Of a stretch of 64,000 bases of DNA, positions 45,975-57,777 are shown piece by piece. Position numbers and translations under genes: made by a program. This stretch comes from Pteria penguin. Taxonomy: Eukaryota; Mollusca; Bivalvia; Pterioida; Pteriidae. Numbering within the stretch: the first letter of the stretch is position 1; every line of letters starts with the position of its first letter. The notes below the pieces were generated by a model. The model was not told where the DNA came from. It did no database searches and saw only the letters and a program-made list of their open reading frames with translations. The stretch lies in the NCBI GenBank assembly GCA_035048485.1, contig CM068583.1, positions 22,047,341-22,111,340 on the forward strand, in the 5' to 3' direction.

Positions 45975-46137
45975 AAAACCGAGGCCCCGTGCCGTGGTAT
46001 GCATGGCACGTTAAAGATCCCTCACTGCTTCGGGTGGGTCCGTTGCAAAGGTCAAAATTTGCATGCTTCGCATCAAGCAGATGCCGTCACCAAATACGTG
46101 CATTAATCGTGGTGTGACGTTAAACAAAAATCAATAA
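45975..46137 (+). mobile_element. SINE, 5'-truncated, plus orientation
   Basis: Starts in the body at aaccgaggccccgtgcc, contains cgttaaagatccctcactgc and gcatcaagcagatgcc, and ends with an aaacaaaaatcaataa tail. It lacks the tRNA-like head. Confidence 0.75.
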
Positions 46138-46854
46138 GTCATTCAATTTTTCGTTTTAAAATAATTTTTCTTATGTACTAACGGGCTTTCGTACTTTGGG
46201 GCACTGGTGATTTCAATGCTGAGAAGAAATATTTTTCTCCTTCAGGTTAGAATGATGATTTAAAGTGAATTAAAATTATGTTATTCTTGTCATAATTATA
46301 TGATAAGAATGTTACTAATAAATGATTTTGTTTTTTCAATATCTCATTTTTTGGATTATTTAATGATTTTTTAAAGACACCCCTCCCCCTCCCACATGTG
46401 GCAAACGGCTTTCCTCATTTGTCGATTAATCTTTTTCATAACCACAGCTTACTGGGGTTAACCAAATACTTTTTATAAACTTTAAAATAATGTTTCTTTC
46501 TGACAATGCCACAACAGCGGACTACGTTGTTTTCTGGCAACTCATCTTTACTTTTCTAACCTAGATGGGTCTAATAATAGCATCTATGGCACACAAGTAA
46601 GTGATATAGGCCCCTTTGGACCTCTTGTATTCCCATTTTGACAACTTGTATAAATTTGTATATGAAATCACTATCGTAAATTCAACAAAATTTGGCAGAA
46701 CGCATTTGACAAAACTCAAATACTTGGACTCCCCATTGCTAAGGGAGTAGCAATTTAATCTTTAAGATGGAAAAGGGGGAAGTTCAGAAAGACCTTTTGC
46801 CAGCCCTTTGGGCCGCATTATTATTATTCCACGTATTTGTCAAATTTACCGAAC

Positions 46855-47250
46855 AACCCCCCCCCCCCCCCCCCCGTATTTTACTAACTACATCTACTCC
46901 AATTCCTTACCACATCTACTCCAATTGACCCTTTCACCTTGACGAAAAAGTTCAATGAAGTACTAGCTTCTTGGCGGGCAAAATCATGACTGTTCCCGCA
47001 AAATGACGTCATGGAGATCAATTTTTTATTGTGCCGTCAAAATTTGCAGGAAACGTTGTCCTTTGCCCACCAAAACGTCAGTCCTGTAGTCAGTGTGAAA
47101 GTGTGAAAGGGTCTGTTCCTCCATTCCCCATGTCCGGATTATTTGAATACTTTTTTGGATTTTTTTTTTCATTTTGCCTAAGTTGGAAACCGCAAATTTT
47201 GTTTAGCAAAGTCCTCCTGACGCTCCACAATAAAAATCAAATGGTTGCTC
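46855..47250 (+). repeat. Dispersed ~400-bp repeat, copy 1
   Basis: The ordered words agtactagcttcttg, gggcaaaatcat, cactgtt/gactgttcccg, gtcagtcctg, gtgaaagggt, tccggatt and aaaatcaaatggt recur at 53,330-53,670, and part at 57,965-58,030. It contains a C-run of 21. Non-coding. Confidence 0.65.
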
Positions 47251-49322
47251 CCTAACGTGGTATAAATTGTTGCAATATCTCAACAAATATAGCCGCCATG
47301 GCCTCTGCTGTAATCTGATTGCTTGAGATATATTCATACCAACGGCATTATCTTGCAGGCATATCCAAGTTGAGCAATTTGAACTTTGAAGGAGACATTT
47401 ACTGCTTCAGTTTATATATTGTAATGTTTTGGGAGTTTTTTTATTTACAGATTGATCAAGACCTAATAAAAGACATGGACGACAAAGAATTGCAACCCTA
47501 TTTATCAAAGCATGGCGATAGACTGGCAGTAATAAAATTCTGACTGATTCAGAGAAAAGGAAGCAAACCCTGTTGCAAAAACTTAGGCGAAAACTGAAAG
47601 GCGGAGATGACAAACATGATGAAAGTTATGACAACAGTAGTGTAAGCATGCGACTTAGAGGAAATTTGAATGCAAAGAAGGAGAAAAGACGCATTGACGT
47701 TGGATGGATGATGGTGGAAGGTTGGAAGGTGGAAAAGGAAAGCAAGTAAGAATGAAAAATGGAGGGGGAACTAGGAAATTATTATTGGATAGGGATACCA
47801 CCGACTCAGAGATACTATCAGATGCTAAAAAATTGTTTTTTCCAAACGGAAGGAGTACACGAGGGAGTGAAAACGATTTTAATTTTGAACTGTGGGACTT
47901 CGCAGAAAATAAAATTAAAGAGAGTACAATAATAAATCAGATGTATGACACGACAAAATTCGGTATAATCAGAGTTTACCTAGCGTCAATTAGGAAAAAT
48001 GATGATGTTTTACCAAATCTAATCTCGCAGGGTGACATAATTGCTGCAGCTGCAAAAACATCCGGAATTATCAATGCTTACACACCAGACTCTGTAAGCA
48101 CAAAATCAAGTGATGTCGCCACTGGGAATCCAACAGACGCTTCAGCAGCAGCGCTAAATACAAATTACGACTTGTCCAATCCAAGTATCAATATCGATGC
48201 GTCGGATATTGCTGTCTTCGATATGCACTTAGATAATTTCGATTTATTGAATGATTCGGAAACTGAGGTTACTTTCCCATTTATTAGCGAAACTATTCGG
48301 GCGCATCCAAATGTTACAGAAAATTATACAATACTTGTACATCAAGGCAGAACATTAGTTGACATGATTAATGCATTTAAAGACCCCAGTCTGGTAAATG
48401 AAAATATACTGGTAGATATTTGAAGAAAGGACGATATGGGTAATGAGATGGAGCCTGGGGAAGGCTCTGGAATTCTCCGAGATGTATTTAGCACTTTTTG
48501 AAACGATTTCTACGAAGAGTGCACGGTTGGATGTAATTATAAAGTGCCGTTTACTAGACATGATTTCCAGGAAGTAGAGTGGCAAGCGGTTGCCAGGATC
48601 ATTGTGAAAGGCTGGCAAATGTGTAGATATTTCCCAGTGTCAATTGCGCCAATAATTTTTGAGGAATGTTTGTACGGAAGGCCAACAGCTGACATCCTGG
48701 AAATTTTCTTGGTTTACCTTCCTCCGTCTGAAGCTGACATGGTTCGAGCTGCATGTGAGGATTTTGGCGCTGTCGAGTTGGACGATCTAATGGATTTCAT
48801 GGCAGCTCACAAAGGCAGAAGTTTACCTACCAAAGAAAACTTTCGATCGTTGTGTCTTGAGGTAGCTATGAAGGAACTTGTTCAAGATCCAATGTACGTT
48901 ATAGATGTTTGGAAGACGATTATACAAAATCCTTTGTGGGGATTAAAGAGGCAGATCTGCAGAAGATGTACAAACGAATGATCCCAACATGCAAGGAAGT
49001 TTTAGCACTTCTCCGATTCCCAGATACCATTTCCAGCGGTCATTTAGATACCACATGTTTCTTGAAAAAATTTATCAAAGAGATGGACACTTCGTCATTG
49101 AAAATTTTTTTGCGATTCTGTACAGGTGCGGATTTGCTAGTGTCAGACGTACCGGAAATAAAAATCGAAATCCGCCGTATGGAGGGCCTTAACAGAAGAC
49201 CAATTGCCCGCACATGTGGGTGCCTTCTGGAACTATCAGACAATTACAAAAATTTCCCTGAATTCAGATCAGAATTTAATTCAGTACTAAAATCTGGATA
49301 TTGGTCAATGGACATAGTATGA

Positions 49323-50145
49323 AATATGAATTGAAAATGAAATTGAATGTCGTATAATGCTAATAAAATCCAGACAAAAGTAAAGTTATGCGTGCAAGAA
49401 AAGACGTTATGTATATATTGACTTTTGCACAAAATAGTGCAAACGGAATGTACTTGTTGGTAATGTGGTAGGCCGTTTTATTCATCAATCAAGCTATCTA
49501 TCTCATGAAAAGATTTTTTTTTCACAGAAGAAGACATAAACTCACAGACGTATCTTACCATGTGTTCACAGATACCCATAAAGAAATTTCTCGTTATGGT
49601 GATACAGCCAGATAGTTTTCGGAAACATATTTATCTCTATGAAGAGAGATTTATTTCGCAATGAAATAACTTTTATTGTGCAAGCGACATTTCTCCCATT
49701 ATACATCTGTGAAATGAGTTTTTACGTACACTGTTGCTTCTGTTCTATCTTTATTGATATAGTAAATTTGTGGAAAATAACACATAAGGAACAATACGAT
49801 TAATTCACGTAGAAATTGTCATTTGAAAGAAAAAGATTATACAAGAAATATATCAGTTTTAATTCATTCTTTGTTTGTTACTGTAAGTATCATTATTATT
49901 TGCTAGTGTTATTTATTTTACTTCACATGTACATATACGATATTTACACTTACGATATTTATATTTATATCGTGTTGAACACTTGGCAACTATCAGTATC
50001 ATTCACAGGGGCTTGTAGTTACGCATTATGAGTTTAAAACTAAAAAAAAATTAAACAATATAAATCTTGACTAAAGATCAAATAAATCATGAAAGACCTA
50101 GTTGATATTTCGCTGCGAGTCGCACAACTTTCCGGTCGTCTGCGA
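49323..50145. other. No gene seen
   Basis: AT-rich sequence after the HECT-like pseudogene. The short inverted words tttatctctatgaagaga/agagagattt give a weak stem near 49,630. No supportable feature. Confidence 0.5.
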
Positions 50146-50442
50146 CCGGTGTAACGGTTTCAAAGTTCCCCCATGCTGAAAGTTCCCTTTGTCGCACATA
50201 CGCATGCGTCAATATTAGAATCCCTCAAATTTATCACAATTATATCCTAACAGCCAGATCCAGTACAATTATAAGAATTAATCTTTATTCTTTCATATTT
50301 CACGTCGACCAAGGAACTTTCACCACGAGGAAACTTTCACCATGCATATAACACAGACTGAAAGTTTCCTACCGATACGCGCATGCGCAAAACATCAAAA
50401 GGGAACTTTCAGCACGGGGGAACTTTGAAACTGTTACACCGG
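50146..50442. mobile_element. 297-bp MITE with ~45-bp terminal inverted repeats
   Basis: The left end ccggtgtaacggtttcaaag, continuing through ccccatgctgaaagttccc, is matched inverted at the right end (aactttgaaactgttacacc, then gg) with two or three mismatches. Inner gcatgcg copies extend the symmetry. No ORF; target duplication not clear. Confidence 0.85.
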
Positions 50443-52783
50443 CTCGAAATTCAGACAAGGCATTGCAATACCCAGCAATCCTTTTCTGTGTTTTCATACT
50501 TTCACATAAAAATTGTATCATCTACTTTAATTGTGCCAGTTTTGCTTTTCAGACTCATTATAAAGAGCGTTTTTTCAACTCCATCCGTGCGTTTTGACAT
50601 CTTTGTATGTTTACTTCCGGTTCACGTTCCCTTCCCGAAATTTACAATATTTTTGCATTACTTTATAATGAAAGACGTGTTACAAAAGGTACTTACTTAC
50701 TCTTTTTATTGTCATTACGTACGTACCAAATCATTGTCTTAATTGTGTAATTCTTAATTATCACATGATCAATATTTTAATTAATTAGCCAATCAGAGCT
50801 TACCTTGAAATTGATCCCGAAATAAACCGGAAGTAAACATACAATGATTTCAAAACTTACAGATGGAATTGTAAAACGCTATTTATGAGTTAGGCCGAAT
50901 TATGTCAGTCGTTATATTTCGCCCATCTCCGATTGCTCCATTAATAATGCCACAAGAGGGCGCAGAATTATTCGAGTTATTTGTGAGTTTGAAAATCATG
51001 TACAGTTGTACATTTAAAGTGCATGATACGAGTTTTATATATATTAAAGGTATTAAAACACAGCAAACGAATGCTGGATATAGCTTTGTTTTGTCTGAAT
51101 TTCGAGTCAGGTGGCAGGCGACCGGAGAGTTGTGTCCTCCCTTTCTCTCAAAATGCATATTTAAAACTGCAAGCCCCTGTGGCGTAATTGCCAAGAAGGC
51201 TTCGAATTCTTCCTTCTGAATCATTGGTCAAAAGCTAAAATATTTTAACCTTTTCGAAAAACATTATTGTATCTTATTCGAGGAGAACAACACAGAAATT
51301 ATTGGTCGAGGATCGGCGAATAGTAATTTAAGTGTGCTGCAGTGTGATTGATTCTTAAGCTCATCTGGGGAGGTTTTTATCCAGAGTGATGGTGGGGGTT
51401 TTATCCATTATTTTCAAAAAAATTTACAAGTCTTGCATAAATTTGAGATATATTTCTTATTTGAAGGGGTTTCTCGAACCTCCTAACCCCCTGGCTTGGC
51501 GTATGGATTGTTTCTTTTAATGTAACCCACCCACCCCCTCCCCTTTCCCAGATACTAGCTGACCCTAACTATAAGTCATTTCATTTTTAGAAACCCATTA
51601 GTACTGCTTATTCAGGTTTCGAATACCTTTCTCTGAAATTTGACGTGATGTACTCAATTTCAGAATTATGGAGATTCATCATACCTTTGGTATGGCTACC
51701 AATACAAATTTTGAGACCTCTCGACTTCCGGCATTGACAGAAAATGGTATTTCTTTATTACTTCATATAGGCAGAAATACTATAAATACTATTTTCGCAA
51801 ATAAATAGTATATTTCTGTTCAAAATTCAGACATGATATCCCTGAAATACAATTATCAAAAGAATGAAAAGAAAAATGCACCTTTCTCTTGTAGCTTTTA
51901 TAAAAATGTCATAGGAACATAATTTTACATTATCACTTGCAATATTTCTGCAAAGTCAAATAACGTTTTTATACGTTATATTTTGTAAAACTCTTCGATG
52001 CGGGAATTTTGAAATGTTTGACCCTCGCCAGTGGCTTTAAGAGAATATGTTATAATTAATTTTGCTGTGTATTAACCCAAAGGGTATAGCTAACAATTCC
52101 TAGATCTGTCCTTCCACTACGACTGTCACATCATACAACAAATTCTAAACTAGTTGCATCCATTAATCTCGTTAATCGAAATTACAATACTAATCCTCGG
52201 ACCCTAAAGACCTTTGGTTTATAACTACATAACTTTTAAGATATTAAATACACATGTTCAAACACATACATGACCTCTATAACTTTTATTTCTGCTTTAG
52301 ATTCCCTCTTTATAAAAATTTGAAAAACGAAATGACAGAGAAGGGGTTACATATATAGGGTTACAATTAAAGTCAGATTGAATCGGGGAAGGGAGAGGGG
52401 TACACTAAAGGAAACAGTCAATGCGTCTAGTCCCTGTGGTTTCAAGTGCGATTTCCTTATGCATCACACTCTTCACCCAATAACGTTCTGTATTAATTAC
52501 CGTTACGTGACATCACACTATGAAGGAAACAATTGTTGCTGGACTTTTCACGTCAAAACGATTTTTAGTTAAAACTATATCCCATCCCTAGATACAGGTT
52601 GTCGATGAGATGATTAAGTTATGATCACAATTGATTCTGATGTACACTCTATTCAAAGTAAAAGTGTAAGGGATTCTATGGGGTATGCTTTTGGTTTTAA
52701 GTACATCAAGATCACTTGGTCGTATGTGATGCCATACGGTGCCTCATAGGTATCAGCATTTTAAATAACAAATATATATAGAT

Positions 52784-52785
<2 letters not shown>
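50443..52785. other. No gene I can support
   Basis: The longest frames (50,383-50,742 and overlapping opposite-strand frames at 50,883-51,224) have no recognisable motif, splice support or biased composition. 51,420-52,600 is plain AT-rich sequence. Confidence 0.5.

Positions 52786-52872
<87 letters not shown>
52786..52872. repeat. (AT)n microsatellite
   Basis: About 42 AT dinucleotides; the YI-repeat ORFs on the minus strand are artefacts. Confidence 0.95.
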
Positions 52873-52874
<2 letters not shown>

Positions 52875-53289
52875 GTGTGAGGGATTCGAAAGGTGACCCA
52901 CACAACTTAGTGGTTAGAGTGTGGGGACCGATTCCCGTATTCGGTCGCATCTAGACTATTTCTCCTGCCAACACATTACTCAGAAAATGAGGTATGTCGG
53001 AGAAGTTGATGTTTGATTTCACGTCATATTCTGCGATATTTCATCTTTCGTAACGGAACGTAGTCGTCTGAACTGAAATATGTTGGTCCTGCTGACAGTT
53101 ACCGACTCATGTATAGCTTGGGGTCTGCAGGGTTCTTAACCTCCCAGCCATAAGATTTCCTTTGTAATCACCTATTTGGGATGGAGCACATGATCCTCAA
53201 ATCATTTTGAACAGACATTTGGTTTTAAGGGGGGAGGAAGACTTTCATTAGCTAAACATCATTTTTTTACAATTCGTGGGGTTGGAAAA

Positions 53290-53680
53290 GGGGGGGGGGG
53301 AATAAAACAAATTCGGCGCTTCTTTGTTCCGCTATTTCCATTACTACAACTTCTTCCATTCCCTACTACATATATTGGAATTCGGAATTAACTGCAGTAC
53401 TAGCATCTTGGGCAAAATCATCACTGTTCACGGAAAATAACATTATTGTAACGTCGAAAATTTGATGGAAACTGTCCTATGCCCATTTTAAAGTCAGTCC
53501 TGCAGTAAATGTGAAAGGGTTATTTCCTCCAACCCATGTGAGGATTATTATTATTTTGCAAACCCTTCGGGCAGGATAATTTCTTTGCCTATATTGGTCG
53601 CCGGATTTTTCCCCCTTTTTTTGCAAAGTCTTTCCACCCCGCCCCCTAAAAATCAAATGGTCGCTCCTCTAGTCCGACAC
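53290..53680 (+). repeat. Dispersed ~400-bp repeat, copy 2
   Basis: Shares word order with 46,855-47,250 (agtactagcatcttg, gtcagtcctgcag, gtgaaagggt, aaaatcaaatggtcgctcct). A G-run replaces the C-run at its start. 53,700-54,336 holds nothing further. Confidence 0.6.
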
Positions 53681-54711
53681 ACTACATGTATCTACTAAAT
53701 CGGCATATCTCGACAGATTCCCATACTCTGCTTGAAACCAGATAATGTGTCGCTGAGGTTATGATGGGCAAAAGACAGCTATAGACGTAAAATTTCAGGT
53801 TGTTTTACTTTTACATCCAGGAACTTGAAAGTAGTATGAAAATAGCAGCTTCATGGTTCAACCGAGGTGAGCCTAATGGCTATTCACTCGGCAACGGCGG
53901 GCTTAACTTAAGCCAAGTTAAAATAGAAGAATGGCATAAGATCTAGCGAGCATTCTTTTTGTCTATTTGGCGATGGTACTCAACCGGAAGTCAAGTTTAC
54001 CTAAATTAGCCTGCATATATGTGCTGTCAAATATATGATGAAAATATCATCCACTGTGGCTTATTAATCATGGTACATTTTAATAAACATGACAGAAGGA
54101 CATGCAACTTAATAAACAACTCGCTCTATTTATTGTCTGGTTAGAGTTCAAGGTAATGAGCATACATTAAGTAAGCTGAATAACTCGCAAAGTTGTTTTG
54201 CTCGAACAGAAGAATGAGAAGTCGAAGTAATTTCAGCTTATAAACGTCTGCTGTATATATGTATTTGTGTTAATACTGGACTTTTGTTTAACACAAGTTC
54301 GGCCACTATTGAACCATTATAACAGAAGTTTGAAAACTACAAATTCTGATAGATAGAATCACGCAAACTGTTGTATAAATCTAAAGCGCTTGCAACATCA
54401 CATGGTTCTGATAAATTGTTTTCTTGCATTAAAATAGAACACAGCTCAAATACATCTTTATCACACGAATATCGGTCTTTTGGTACGCACTCCTCCTTAC
54501 ACAGCTGTATTTTATCTCTAGACATGTAACGCACAAAATTCTCAGTTCCATATAAATGTGGCAGATTATACATTGACAGTGGTCTGCCACTTGGCGCCAA
54601 ATGATGTTTACTCTTCCGAATACGATGGGTGTTCCATAATTTTGATACTTCATCCAATTCGTCCTGCAACAAGAAACAAACATTGGTCTGTCTACTCATC
54701 TGAGATATTGG

Positions 54712-54991
54712 TTGATTGATTGGTTTTTGTTTTACGTCACATCACACGATTATTGCACGTATTTGGTGACGGCATCTGCCTGATGCGGGGCATACAAATT
54801 TTGACCTTTGCAACGGATCCACCCGATGCAGTGAAGGATCTTTAACGTGCCATGCCTACCATGACACGGGACCTCGGTTTTTACTGTCTCATTCGAAAGA
54901 CAGGACACCGGCATGTCAAGAGCTGGGCTCGAACCCCGGACCTTTCGATCTTAAGTCGAATGCCATACCACTAGGCCACGCCGGCTTTCTT
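54712..54991 (-). mobile_element. Full-length SINE with target duplication
   Basis: Same family as 41,330-41,601: head ending gccggcgtggcctagtggta, body gcatcaggcagatgcc, tail aaaaaccaatcaatcaacc. Flanked by agatattgg at 54,703-54,711 and 54,992-55,000. Inserted in the intron of the integrase pseudogene. Confidence 0.9.
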
Positions 54992-55029
54992 AGATATTGG
55001 ATAGATACATATAAAATTGATCTTTCACA

Positions 55030-55200
55030 TATTTTCAATAATTTTACCCTACTGACGAAGCCGAAGGGGACTTAAGGTTTGCATTCTGTCCGTCAGTTCG
55101 TCTGTCTGTACATCCGTCTGTCGCTCCGCTAATAAGTTTTCTGTACTTTTCATAGCGTTTATACATGTAGATTATCATTTAATATTCGTTACATTGCTTT
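55030..55200 (+). repeat. Dispersed repeat 'ccctactgacgaag'
   Basis: ccctactgacgaagccgaag followed by gtccgtcagttcgtctgtct is the start of a repeat style I know from molluscs. Between the two SINEs. Confidence 0.5.
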
Positions 55201-55275
55201 ATCATGAAAAGTTACAGATCAGGTTTTGTTCCAGTTTATTGATATTTTGCTAAGTTAGGGTCCTTGGATTTACAA

Positions 55276-55545
55276 TTGATTGATTTTCGTTTTAACGTCA
55301 CACCATGAATATTTCACATATATGGTGACGGCATCTGCCTGTTGCAAGGCATAGAAATTTACACCTTTGCATCGAACCCATCCGAAACAGCGAGGGATCT
55401 TTAACGTGCCATGCATACCACGACACAAGACCTCGGATTTTGCTGTCTCATCTGAAAGACAGGCCCGACATGACCAGAAGGGGTATCGAACCCGACCTTC
55501 CGATCAAGAGGCAAGAGCAATACCACTAGGCCACTCCGGCTTCCC
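55276..55545 (-). mobile_element. Full-length SINE with target duplication, diverged
   Basis: Same family, more diverged (B box ggttcgataccc). tggatttacaa flanks both sides (55,265-55,275 and 55,546-55,556). Also inside the integrase intron. Confidence 0.9.
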
Positions 55546-57143
55546 TGGATTTACAAAAATTAATGCAAATACATCTACTTAGTTTCCCACAAAGGATTTC
55601 AGATTTTCAGACAGCTGGTTATTATTTGATATTCAGTACATGCTTTACCATGGCAACTTGCAGATCAGTTTCGAATTTTGTTCTGGTTCACCTCAACGTT
55701 TTGCTCCATAATACATTATATATTTCAAGAAATGTCTTTACAATATCAGCCCCTTATAATTGGGTACATTGTTGAATTCGCTGGAGCCGATAGGGGACAA
55801 CTCATACTATATGTCTGTATTGACCATGAAAGCAGTAATAATTACTGCAAATGTGCAACGATAAAGCACAAAAAACGGTAATGTTTTGACATTCTTTGCT
55901 AATGATGTATTCAATATAGTATTCACCGTCACTTACGGTGGGGCGATAACCTCTATAACCCGTCCTCACAGCTGATTTGAAGAATATTTTATGGTCGAGT
56001 TTTTATGGTAGTTTTAAAAATACTTGAAACAATTATTATGACAAATATTTTAAAAAACAATTGATTCAGTTCTTTGAAAAATCTGTAATGAGCTATAAGA
56101 AAATGTAAGTTTTGATCTTTTTTTCAATTTTAGTACAAATGGTAGAATTATTGGTAGATCACTATGGATTGATTTGATTTGAGTTTATTTGACAAAAAAC
56201 TTACTATATTCTGTTTGAAGAATGAAATATATAAATATGTATTCATATTCAAAATTTGCACCAGTATTACCTGTAAAATTTGCATGAAACAATACTGGAC
56301 CAAACTTTTATCCAAATGATCCCCTAAATATTTTCCTTCTTCCTTCAGAGAATGAAAAAGCTGAATCCAAAATTCGGCACTATGTTGTCTCAGCTGACCC
56401 CATCAGGACTCAAAACGCTGGTTGTGGTTGCTGGAACCGTATATAAAAGGGATCCTAGAAAATTCATCTGTATGGTCTGACCTCATGAAAACCAACATTT
56501 GTTCCACATATTCGTTTTCTGTTCCCCGGTCGGCTCGAACTCTCATGGGGACGCCTTGCCGTTTGTCAGCAGCGTTGATGAAATAGCTTCCAATTACTGC
56601 TGGATCACTGCTGGTTCGATACGCCTCTAGCCAAATTATGTGTCTGGAAAAGCCGTCTATACATCCATTTATACATATTCCATACGGTTTCAGCTTGTCG
56701 TAAGAGTCCATGTGCCACATAAAATTTGGTCGAGTTCGAATACTGCCTTCTCTTCAAACGTCCCCTGCGTCTATTGTTGACTCCAGTTGGATCTATCACA
56801 TGTAGCAACTGTCTAATTGTTTCTTGAGTAACCACAAACCCATTCTGAATACATTTCAAGTGCATAAATTTATAGCCATGAAGTTGTCCTGAATTTTCAG
56901 CCTCATTTAACAGAAAAAGAGAAACATCTAAAATATTTTTTCCGCCGATACAATTTCGTTTTCTTCAATATGCGCTTCAATGAACTTTTGCTAATAATAA
57001 TTCTGTCCACTGTAGCAAGATAGCAGAGTATTTCATCTTGATTTAAACCAAGTTCGTGATACAGCTTAACGTTTCCAGTAATATCCATTTATGCTAACCT
57101 GTATGTGTATGTATTGTCTTAAATCAACTCTCCCTATAGACCA

Positions 57144-57740
57144 TGACTATCTCGTTTGTACGACTTAGTATCTCGTTTGTACGACTTAGTAAGTCGTTTG
57201 TACGACTTAGTATCTCGTTTGTACGACTTAGTAAGACGTTTGTACGACTTAGTATCTCGTTTGTACGACTTAGTAAGTCGTTTGTACGACTTAGTATCTC
57301 GTTTGTACGACTTGGTAAGTCGTTTGTACGACTTAGTTTCTCGTTTGTACGACATAGTAAGTCGTTTGTACGACTTAATATCTCGTTTGTACGACTTAGT
57401 ATATCGTTTGTACGACCTAGTAACTCGTTTGTACGACTTAGTAAGACGTTTGTACGACTTAGTATCTCGTTTGTACGACTTAGTAACTCGTTTGTACGAC
57501 TTAGTATCTCGTTTGTACGACTTAGTATCTCGTTTGTACGACATAGTATCTCGTTTGTACGACTTAGTAAGTCGTTTGTACCACTTAGTATCTCGTTTGT
57601 ACGACTTCGTATCTCGTTTGTACGACATAGTATCTCGTTTGTACGACTCAGTAAGTCGTTTGTACGACTTAATATCTCGTTTGTACGACTTAATATCTCG
57701 TTTGTACGACTTAGTATCTCGTTTGTACGACTTAAAAAAT
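57144..57740 (+). repeat. 21-bp minisatellite, right array (~28 units)
   Basis: Units of ctcgtttgtacgacttagta(t) are the reverse complement of the left array at 42.5 kb. The outer flank (aaaaaattttcttcatgacc, tttctacgttgccgt) mirrors the left outer flank. All frames are open as heptapeptide repeats over about 600 bp; I regard these as artefacts of the period. Confidence 0.95.
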
Positions 57741-57777
57741 TTTCTTCATGACCTTTCTACGTTGCCGTACAACTATA

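Larger units (their letters stand above)
43517..49322 (+). pseudogene. SAM-like + HECT-domain (G2E3-like) E3 ligase pseudogene
   Basis: Exon 1 (43,517-43,594; MEESLEKFLKERGVDN... then gtaggt) joins in phase 0 to an exon beginning at 47,451 after tttatttacag (IDQDLIKDMDDKELQPYLSK...), making a SAM-like helical domain. Downstream come a basic region, GGGTRKLLLDRD and KKLFFPNGRSTRG. Then follows a HECT-type ubiquitin-ligase C-lobe: GEGSGILRDV, VPFTRHDF, FLRFCTGADLL and ARTCGCLLEL, whose Cys sits where the catalytic thioester Cys is expected. The frame is broken at least five times: shifts after VIKF (~47,540), near 47,705 and near 48,935, and in-frame TGA stops at 48,421 and 48,499 (the latter replacing a conserved Trp in STF*NDF). 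It is therefore not functional as read. This family is common in marine invertebrates. The 3.86-kb intron is filled with repeats. Confidence 0.8.
54337..57088 (-). pseudogene. Integrase-type DDE transposase pseudogene, two exons
   Basis: Exon 1 (57,088-56,271) reads through an N-terminal helical region (ITGNVKLYHELGLNQDEI, SSLKRILKKTKLYRRK). A DNA-binding-like stretch (QNGFVVTQETIRQLLHV, RRRGRLKRRQY) and an integrase core (MWHMDSYDKLKPYGICINGC, IDGFSRHIIWLEAYRT, VRADRGTENEYVEQM, IYGSSNHNQR) follow. A donor (acag|gtaata) and an acceptor (tgttgcag at 54,664) join it in phase 0 to exon 2 (54,663-54,337: DELDEVSKLWNTHRIRKSKH, HLAPSGRPLSMYNLPHLYG). The Asp/Asp/Glu residues of the core are visible (WHMD, ADRGTEN and a downstream Glu). 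It is broken by a shift in an A-run (~56,938), a shift near 56,745 and a TGA replacing the first Trp of a conserved WWG (~56,390). This integrase-like family is widespread in molluscs and cnidarians. Two SINEs sit in the 1,607-nt intron. It may be the transposase of the surrounding element. Confidence 0.85.
42474..57768. mobile_element. Second candidate giant element, 15.3 kb, degenerate
   Basis: The ends are inverted: the left starts acggcaatacggcaacgtag, and the right ends with the complement of acggcaacgtagaaaggtca. Each is followed inward by aagaaaatttttt and a 21-bp tandem array. The same word, acaactat(a), flanks both sides (42,466-42,474 and 57,769-57,777), consistent with an 8-9-bp target duplication. 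Inside, a SAM-like/HECT pseudogene reads inward from the left and a DDE-integrase-type pseudogene inward from the right. SINEs, a MITE and other repeats have accumulated. The left terminus carries an extra acggcaat, and a second internal copy of the terminus occurs at 42,847. It could alternatively be two separate array-bearing elements. Confidence 0.5.

Noticed and set aside
50883..51224. Overlapping ~105-113-codon ORFs on both strands
   Set aside because: No recognisable motif, no splice support and equal openness on both strands.
52712..52950. YI-repeat membrane-like ORFs
   Set aside because: (AT)n microsatellite artefacts; the same applies at 41.7 and 58.4 kb.
48421..56395. TGA read as tryptophan (altered genetic code)
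   Set aside because: Both affected genes also contain frameshifts, and intact genes in the window do not need TGA as a sense codon.
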